Source: an uncultured Rothia sp.
Lineage (GTDB): Bacteria > Actinomycetota > Actinomycetes > Actinomycetales > Micrococcaceae
Length of the DNA: 19,595 nucleotides
Assembly: GCF_937976295.1 (NCBI RefSeq)
Contig: NZ_CALJRY010000314.1
Location: 1 to 19,595, forward strand
Direction: 5' to 3'
Positions within the stretch are counted from its first letter, which is position 1, and each line of letters starts with the position of its first letter. Made by a program: the position numbers and the translations under genes. Positions 15,427 through 19,595 of the stretch are shown one piece after another. The notes below the pieces were generated by a model, which made no database searches, was not told the DNA's origin, and worked only from the letters and a program-made list of their open reading frames with translations.

Positions 15427-15920
15427 TGTTGAGGTTCGCCCGTCGTTCAATGTAGACCGTCGATACTATCCTTCGTAACGTACTTCCGTTTCCCCTGATG
15501 CCTCAGATGCTTTTTGTATCTGGGCGGGAGCCGGCAGGGTTCGGGGGAGTGCCTTTGGGATTCACGTCTTTCTTTATTTCTGACGCATAGGGGAAGACTT
15601 TTCTGGGGGGTTCGGTTTCGCGGCGGGTGCCCTTTCAAAGTGACCAATCCATCCTCTTCATCTTTCGTAGATGGTTCGTATAGATGATGGTTTGGGCTTG
15701 CCCACATTTGTGATAGAGCGCCTTATCTTCCGTGTGTGCTCGCTGTGTCTGAATCAGCGGGTACGGTAAGAGACGCGAATCGCCTCCAGTGCGGTTCGAG
15801 GGAGTCGAAGGTGCAGACTGCTGTTTTCTTTCGGCAGTGTCTAAGCCTTTGACCGCGCTATAGCGCCCGCCCGATCTTTATTCTGAAGATTTTCAGGGCT
15901 TATAACCAAAGGAATTGTAG
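15407..15920 (+). promoter_or_regulatory. Long gene-free leader upstream of rho
   Basis: No convincing gene occurs in these 514 bp; a minus-strand frame at 15447-15707 has no family resemblance. The stretch holds a small hairpin with TTTTT loop near 15507-15525 (CAGATGC/GTATCTG), a small hairpin CATCT-TTCGT-AGATG near 15658-15673, a possible -10 TATAGA at 15679-15684, and the 12-bp palindrome GCGCTATAGCGC at 15855-15866 directly after a -35-like TTGACC. Rho genes are often autoregulated by Rho-dependent termination in their leader (known for E. coli); a leader of this length would suit that, but it is an inference here. Confidence 0.45.
15855..15866. promoter_or_regulatory. Perfect 12-bp palindrome upstream of rho
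   Basis: GCGCTATAGCGC is perfectly self-complementary, 54 bp before the rho start codon. It follows TTGACC (15849-15854), which resembles a -35 hexamer, so a bound protein would block that promoter. The matching -10 (GATCTT at 15873) is poor, so the promoter reading is uncertain. Confidence 0.35.
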
Positions 15921-18116
15921 TTGGCAAAGAATATTGTTGTCACCGATGAGTACGGTACGGAAGCTGCCGCACCGGAACTTGCGAACTTGAAGGTCGCGCA
16001 GCTGCGTGTCCTCGCCCAGCAGCTTGGTATCCGAGGCTATCTGAAGTTGAAGAAGGCTGAGCTGGTTCAGGCTCTTGAGGAGCATCAGCGTGGTGGCGCC
16101 GTAGCCGCTCCTGCTGCGCCCAAGTCTGAAGCATCCAAGTCTGACGCGCCCGCTGAGGCTTCTGAATCTGCCCAGACTCCCGCTGCTGAGAAGGCTGAAG
16201 AGTCTAAGCCTCGCCGTACCCGCCGTACTCGCGCCCAGAAGGACGCCGAGGCGAAGGCAGAGAAGGCTGAGAAGACCGAAAACGCTGAGGCTGCTGAAGC
16301 CCCCGCTGAGGGCGCTGAGAAGGCTGAAAAGTCTGAGAAGCGTACCCGTTCTTCCCGTTACGAGACTCCCGCTCAGAAGCGTGCGCGCGCTCGCCGTGCC
16401 GCTGAGGGCGAGGACGCATCGGCTGAGAAGTCCGAGAAGACTGAGGCGAACGAGAAGTCTGAGAAGCGTACCCGCCGCACCCGCACCCGTAAGGACGAGA
16501 AGCCCCCTGAGCTTCCTCCGCTGGATGTGCGCGCTGAGCTGGCTGCTGAGCGTATTGGCGAGCGTTCGGAGCAGATTGAACTGCCCGGTAACTCTGCTGA
16601 GCTGAAGGCTGCTACCGCTGACGGCACCGCGAGCCTGGACAGCCTGAACGCTGCCCTGGATATGACTTTTGGCACCCCCGACGGTGAGAAGAGCTCGAAG
16701 CGTACCCGCACTCGTGAGCGTCGCCGTGATCAGGATGGTGAGCGTACCGAGCGCCGCACTAAGCGTGACCGTCAGGCTGAGCGTGCAGAGCGCACCACTG
16801 AGCGTAGTGAACGTGCCGAGCGTAAGGCTGCTGAGCGTGCAGAACGCGCAGAGCGTGCAGAACGCGCAGAGCGTGCCGAGCGTACTGAGCGCCGTTCCAA
16901 GCGTGACCGTCAGGCTGAGCGTGCTGAGAAGCAGGCTCGCCGCCGCGAGGAGAACGAGCCTCGCCTGAGCGAAGACGATGTGCTGGCACCGATTTCGGGT
17001 GTTCTGGACATTCTCGATAACTACGCTTTCGTGCGTACCACCGGCTACCTGCCCGGCACCAACGACGTGTACGTCTCTCTGGCTCAGGTGAAGAAGTACA
17101 ACCTGCGTAAGGGTGACCACGTGCTCGGTGCGATTCGCGTGCCGCGCGAGGGTGAGTCGAACAACCGCCAGCGTTTCAACGCGCTGGTTCAGGTTGAGGC
17201 GATTAACGGTCAGAGCGTTGAGGAAGCAGCGAACCGCCGCGTCTTCTCGAAGCTGACTCCGCTGTACCCCAAGGAGCGTCTGCGCCTGGAGACCACCCCG
17301 AAGAAGCTGGGCACCCGCGTGGTGGACCTGGTGTCCCCGATTGGTAAGGGTCAGCGTGGTCTGATTGTGTCCCCGCCGAAGGCGGGTAAGACCCTCATGC
17401 TGCAGTCCATTGCGAACGCGATTACCGTGAACAACCCGGACGTGTACCTGATGATGGTCCTGGTGGATGAGCGTCCTGAAGAAGTGACCGATATGCAGCG
17501 CACCGTCAAGGGTGAGGTTATTGCCTCGACCTTCGACCGCCCGGCTGAGGATCACACCACTGTGGCTGAGCTGGCTATTGAGCGTGCGAAGCGTATGGTG
17601 GAGCTCGGCTACGATGTGGTCGTGCTGCTGGACTCCATGACCCGCCTGGGCCGCGCATACAACCTGGCGGCTCCCGCGTCCGGTCGTATCCTGTCTGGTG
17701 GTGTGGATTCTGCTGCACTGTACCCGCCGAAGAAGTTCTTCGGTGCTGCCCGCAACATTGAAGAGGGCGGCTCGCTGACCATCCTGGCTACCGCCCTGGT
17801 TGAGACCGGTTCGAAGATGGATGAAGTGATCTTCGAAGAGTTCAAGGGCACCGGTAACATGGAGCTGCGTCTGTCCCGTCAGCTGGCGGATAAGCGTATC
17901 TTCCCGGCGGTTGATATTAATGCTTCTGGTACTCGCCGCGAGGAGAACCTGCTCTCCCCGGATGAGATCAAGATTATGTGGGGTCTGCGCCGTGCCCTGG
18001 CGGGTATGGAACCTGAGCAGGCTCTGGGTGTTCTGACCAACCAGCTGCGTAAGACTGAAAGCAACGTGGAGTTCCTTCTGACGGTTCAGAAGAACGGTCT
18101 GCGTCTGGTCGACTAA
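15921..18116 (+). CDS. rho: Transcription termination factor Rho, long-insert type
   Basis: Hexameric RNA-dependent ATPase/helicase that ends transcription. Seen: N-terminal Rho_N helix bundle (about 14-53, LKVAQLRVLAQQLGI), then an insertion of nearly 300 residues (about 55-350) made of Lys/Arg/Glu/Ala repeats. The cold-shock RNA-binding domain follows from about 360 (GVLDILDNYAFVRT), then the ATPase core with Walker A PPKAGKT at 485-491, VDERPEEVTDM, Walker B LLDSMTRLGRAYN with Asp571, and GRILSGGVDSAALYPPKKFF. At 731 residues it is far longer than E. coli Rho (419) and at the long end even for Actinobacteria; the basic insertion in Micrococcus luteus Rho is known to alter RNA use. The start is TTG at 15921, seven bases after AAAGGAA; the codons upstream in frame end in TAG. 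A strong terminator follows. Confidence 0.97.
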   Translation: MAKNIVVTDEYGTEAAAPELANLKVAQLRVLAQQLGIRGYLKLKKAELVQALEEHQRGGAVAAPAAPKSEASKSDAPAEASESAQTPAAEKAEESKPRRTRRTRAQKDAEAKAEKAEKTENAEAAEAPAEGAEKAEKSEKRTRSSRYETPAQKRARARRAAEGEDASAEKSEKTEANEKSEKRTRRTRTRKDEKPPELPPLDVRAELAAERIGERSEQIELPGNSAELKAATADGTASLDSLNAALDMTFGTPDGEKSSKRTRTRERRRDQDGERTERRTKRDRQAERAERTTERSERAERKAAERAERAERAERAERAERTERRSKRDRQAERAEKQARRREENEPRLSEDDVLAPISGVLDILDNYAFVRTTGYLPGTNDVYVSLAQVKKYNLRKGDHVLGAIRVPREGESNNRQRFNALVQVEAINGQSVEEAANRRVFSKLTPLYPKERLRLETTPKKLGTRVVDLVSPIGKGQRGLIVSPPKAGKTLMLQSIANAITVNNPDVYLMMVLVDERPEEVTDMQRTVKGEVIASTFDRPAEDHTTVAELAIERAKRMVELGYDVVVLLDSMTRLGRAYNLAAPASGRILSGGVDSAALYPPKKFFGAARNIEEGGSLTILATALVETGSKMDEVIFEEFKGTGNMELRLSRQLADKRIFPAVDINASGTRREENLLSPDEIKIMWGLRRALAGMEPEQALGVLTNQLRKTESNVEFLLTVQKNGLRLVD
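16761..16924 (+). repeat. 26-bp direct repeat inside the Rho insertion
   Basis: An identical 26-base run occurs at 16761-16786 and 16899-16924, 138 bp (46 codons) apart, each encoding KRDRQAERA and each preceded by TERR plus one residue. Between them lies a run of AER triplet repeats (about 16830-16890). This suggests the Rho insertion grew by in-frame duplication. Confidence 0.8.
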
Positions 18117-18125
18117 GGCTCGTAT

Positions 18126-18177
18126 CTCACGCGCCCCACCTCCTGATTGTGGGTGGGGCGCGTGAGCCGTTCGTTTT
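18126..18177 (+). terminator. Intrinsic terminator of rho
   Basis: CTCACGCGCCCCACC (18126-18140) and GGTGGGGCGCGTGAG (18152-18166) form a perfect 15-bp stem with an 11-base loop, followed by CCGTTCGTTTTG. It starts nine bases after the rho stop codon and separates rho from the release-factor gene. Confidence 0.85.
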
Positions 18178-18259
18178 GTGCATCCCCGTTGTGAGGGGTG
18201 TGAGATGTCTAGTGCCTGCCCGTGCGGCGTAAAGTGCGGGAGATGGAAGAGAGAACAGA

Positions 18260-19342
18260 ATGTTTGAATCTATTCAGGTTCTGCTGGATGAGCACGCTGA
18301 CCTGCAGAATCAGCTGGCCGACCCCGCTGTGCAGGCGAACCAGGGTAAGGCACGCCGTGTGGGCCGCCGTTACGCGGAGCTGACCGGTATTGTGACTGCG
18401 TACAACAAGTACACTTCGCTGAAGGACGACCTTGAGGCTGCTCGCGAGATGGCTGATGAGGATCCGGATTTCGCGGCGGAGATTCCCGGTCTGGAGGAGG
18501 AGCTGGAGGTTGCTCAGGAGAAGTTGCGCCGCCTGCTGATTCCGCGTGACCCGGATGATGGCCGTAACGTCATTCTTGAGGTGAAGGCTGGTGCCGGTGG
18601 TGACGAGGCGGCTCTGTTCGCCGGTGACCTGCTGCGCATGTACATGCGTTATGGCGAAAACCATCAATATAAAGTCACCGTCAGCGATTTGCTCGAATCC
18701 GACGATGCCGGTATCAAATCGGTGACCATGAAGATAGAAGGCGACTACGCATACGGCTATCTGAAAGGCGAAAACGGCGTACACCGCTTGGTGCGTGTCA
18801 GCCCCTACAACGCCCAAGGCAAGCGCATGACCTCGTTTGCATCGGTCTTCGTCACGCCTCTTATCGACGACAGCATCGAAATCGTAGTGGAACAGTCGCG
18901 CCTCTCTTGGGACACTTTCCGCAGCGGCGGTGCTGGCGGTCAGAACGTGAACAAGGTGGAATCCGGTGTCCGTCTGCGCTATCCGTGGAAGAATCCCAAC
19001 ACTGGTGTTGTCGAAGAAATCCTTATCGAATGCACCGAAACCCGTGACCAGCCCAAGAATAAGGAAAGGGCCTTGTCGCGCCTGCGCACACGCATCTACG
19101 ACTTGGAATACCAAAAATACATCAACGACATCTCCGCCAAACGCAAAACCATGGTCTCTACCGGCGACCGTTCGGCTAAAATCAGAACCTACAACTTCCC
19201 GCAAGGCCGTGTCACCGACCACCGCGTGGAAGGTCTGACGGTCTTTAACTTAGCTGCCGTCATGGATGGAGACATCGACGAAATCATCAACAGGCTGCAA
19301 ATGGCAGAGAATGCGGAAAAAATGAAAGAAAACTTAGAATAA
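18260..19342 (+). CDS. prfA: Hybrid class I release factor (prfA/prfB/prfA chimera)
   Basis: The 360-residue frame has normal RF1 length and an intact GGQ peptidyl-tRNA hydrolysis motif (226-228), but its parts disagree. Residues 1 to about 126 are actinobacterial RF1 (MFESIQVLLDEHADLQNQL, GAGGDEAALFAGDLLRM), with the codon use of the upstream genes. Residues about 132-215 resemble Bacteroidales RF2: DDAGIKSVTMKIEGDYAYGY and HRLVRVSPYNAQGKRMTSFA, where SPY at 181-183 stands at the SPF codon-recognition tripeptide of RF2, replacing the P-x-T of RF1. From about 235 on it resembles Bacteroidales RF1 (WKNPNTGVVEEILIECTETR, KRKTMVSTGDRSAKIRTYN). The last two parts have lower GC and A-ending codons. 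The ATG at 18260 fits the family, with a weak GAGAG upstream. Following rho, the left end is the real actinobacterial prfA; the remainder is probably joined by misassembly. Confidence 0.85.
   Translation: MFESIQVLLDEHADLQNQLADPAVQANQGKARRVGRRYAELTGIVTAYNKYTSLKDDLEAAREMADEDPDFAAEIPGLEEELEVAQEKLRRLLIPRDPDDGRNVILEVKAGAGGDEAALFAGDLLRMYMRYGENHQYKVTVSDLLESDDAGIKSVTMKIEGDYAYGYLKGENGVHRLVRVSPYNAQGKRMTSFASVFVTPLIDDSIEIVVEQSRLSWDTFRSGGAGGQNVNKVESGVRLRYPWKNPNTGVVEEILIECTETRDQPKNKERALSRLRTRIYDLEYQKYINDISAKRKTMVSTGDRSAKIRTYNFPQGRVTDHRVEGLTVFNLAAVMDGDIDEIINRLQMAENAEKMKENLE
18634..18655 (+). other. First composition and family switch in prfA
   Basis: The codons for RMYMRYGE are shared by actinobacterial RF1 and Bacteroidales RF2. 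To the left, codons such as CTG, GGT, GAG and CGC dominate; to the right AAC CAT CAA TAT AAA and similar appear. The join lies inside this short conserved stretch, as expected for a misassembly on a shared word or homologous joining. Confidence 0.75.
18905..18990 (+). other. Second family switch in prfA (RF2 to RF1)
   Basis: The run WDTFRSGGAGGQNVNKVESG is nearly identical in RF1 and RF2 of Bacteroidales. Left of it the protein is RF2-like; right of it, from WKNPNTGVVEEIL on, it is RF1-like. The exact join cannot be placed more finely because of that shared identity. Confidence 0.65.
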
Positions 19343-19344
19343 CC

Positions 19345-19595
19345 ATGGACAAAAATCAACTTTTTGAACAAATCAAGAAAAAGCAATCCTTTCTTTGCGT
19401 AGGATTGGACACCGACCTCGACAAAATCCCACAGGAACTGTTGGCCACCGACGACCCCGCCTTTGAGTTCAACAAACAAATCATCAACCACACGGCACAA
19501 TATGCGGTGGCCTACAAACCCAACACGGCTTTTTACGAAGTGAATGGCTCCAAGGGCTGGCTAAGTTTGGAACATACAATCCAATACATCCGCAA
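19345..19595 (+). CDS. pyrF: Orotidine 5'-phosphate decarboxylase, partial
   Basis: The first 83 codons of an OMP decarboxylase, which makes UMP from OMP in pyrimidine synthesis; the window ends inside it. Seen: LFEQIKKKQSFLCVGLDTDL and AVAYKPNTAFYEVNGSKGW, the pattern of the long (type 2) PyrF of Bacteroidales, with the conserved DTD and the active-site lysine of YKPN. It begins two bases after the release-factor stop codon, and prfA-pyrF adjacency is, from memory, usual in Bacteroidales. Codon use (AAA, CAA, GAA, ATC) differs sharply from the left 18.6 kb. In an actinobacterium prmC would be expected here. The catalytic Lys/Asp cluster lies beyond the window end. Confidence 0.9.
   Translation, partial: MDKNQLFEQIKKKQSFLCVGLDTDLDKIPQELLATDDPAFEFNKQIINHTAQYAVAYKPNTAFYEVNGSKGWLSLEHTIQYIR

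Noticed and set aside
15447..15707. 86-codon minus-strand frame in the rho leader
   Set aside because: No recognisable domain, no ribosome-binding site seen, odd Arg/His/Pro composition.
18260..19342. A genuinely new hybrid release factor arising by horizontal transfer
   Set aside because: It would need two in-frame recombinations between different paralogues from another phylum in an essential gene, and the neighbour gene changes phylum too. Misassembly explains all of this with fewer steps; reads would decide.
1..19595. CRISPR arrays, phage genes or insertion sequences
   Set aside because: No regularly spaced repeats, no transposase, integrase or phage structural proteins are visible on either strand.

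Overview
The window reads as a high-GC actinobacterial chromosome segment joined, inside the release-factor gene near its right end, to DNA of a different phylum. Positions 1 to about 18,640 look like Rothia or a close Micrococcaceae relative. This rests on codon use (G/C-ending codons), the gene order tRNA-Arg | argS-lysA-hom-thrC-thrB-rho-prfA that is classic for Actinobacteria (Mycobacterium has the same series), and a Rho protein with a very long Arg/Glu/Ala-rich insertion. The assignment is from memory of protein families and gene order; no database was searched.

Layout. Positions 1-295 hold no gene but dense inverted repeats and a strong terminator. Positions 296-4834 (minus) encode a long HrpA-type DEAH RNA helicase. 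A short AT-rich divergent intergenic region follows, then an orphan excisionase/antitoxin-like HTH gene (5120-5581, plus). Convergent to it is a two-gene minus-strand unit: an MDR-type NADP-dependent oxidoreductase (6843-7790) followed by an alpha/beta-hydrolase (5638-6828). tRNA-Arg(CCG) lies at 8035-8108 (minus), back to back with argS (8183-9847).

The central block is biosynthetic: lysA (last step of lysine synthesis), then hom, thrC and thrB (aspartate semialdehyde-derived homoserine to threonine). These genes are separated by gaps of 95-320 bp containing terminator-like hairpins, so they are probably a loosely coupled series of units rather than one tight operon. After a 514-bp leader without a gene comes rho, with a TTG start and 731 codons, closed by a perfect 15-bp terminator hairpin.

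The most notable finding is the last gene. The 360-codon reading frame at 18260-19342 is called prfA but appears to be built from three sources: an actinobacterial RF1 N-terminus, a central segment that is RF2 (prfB) of Bacteroidales type (SPY in place of the RF1 P-x-T anticodon motif), and a C-terminus that is RF1 of Bacteroidales type. It is followed 2 bp later by a partial Bacteroidales-type pyrF instead of the expected actinobacterial prmC. Both switches fall in stretches conserved between release factors. The simplest reading is a metagenomic assembly chimera rather than a new biological system.

Other points worth a look are the duplicated ribosome-binding-site/start unit of the hydrolase gene, several short tandem duplications, a probable leaderless argS, the expanded Rho insertion, and the inverted-repeat cluster at the left edge.
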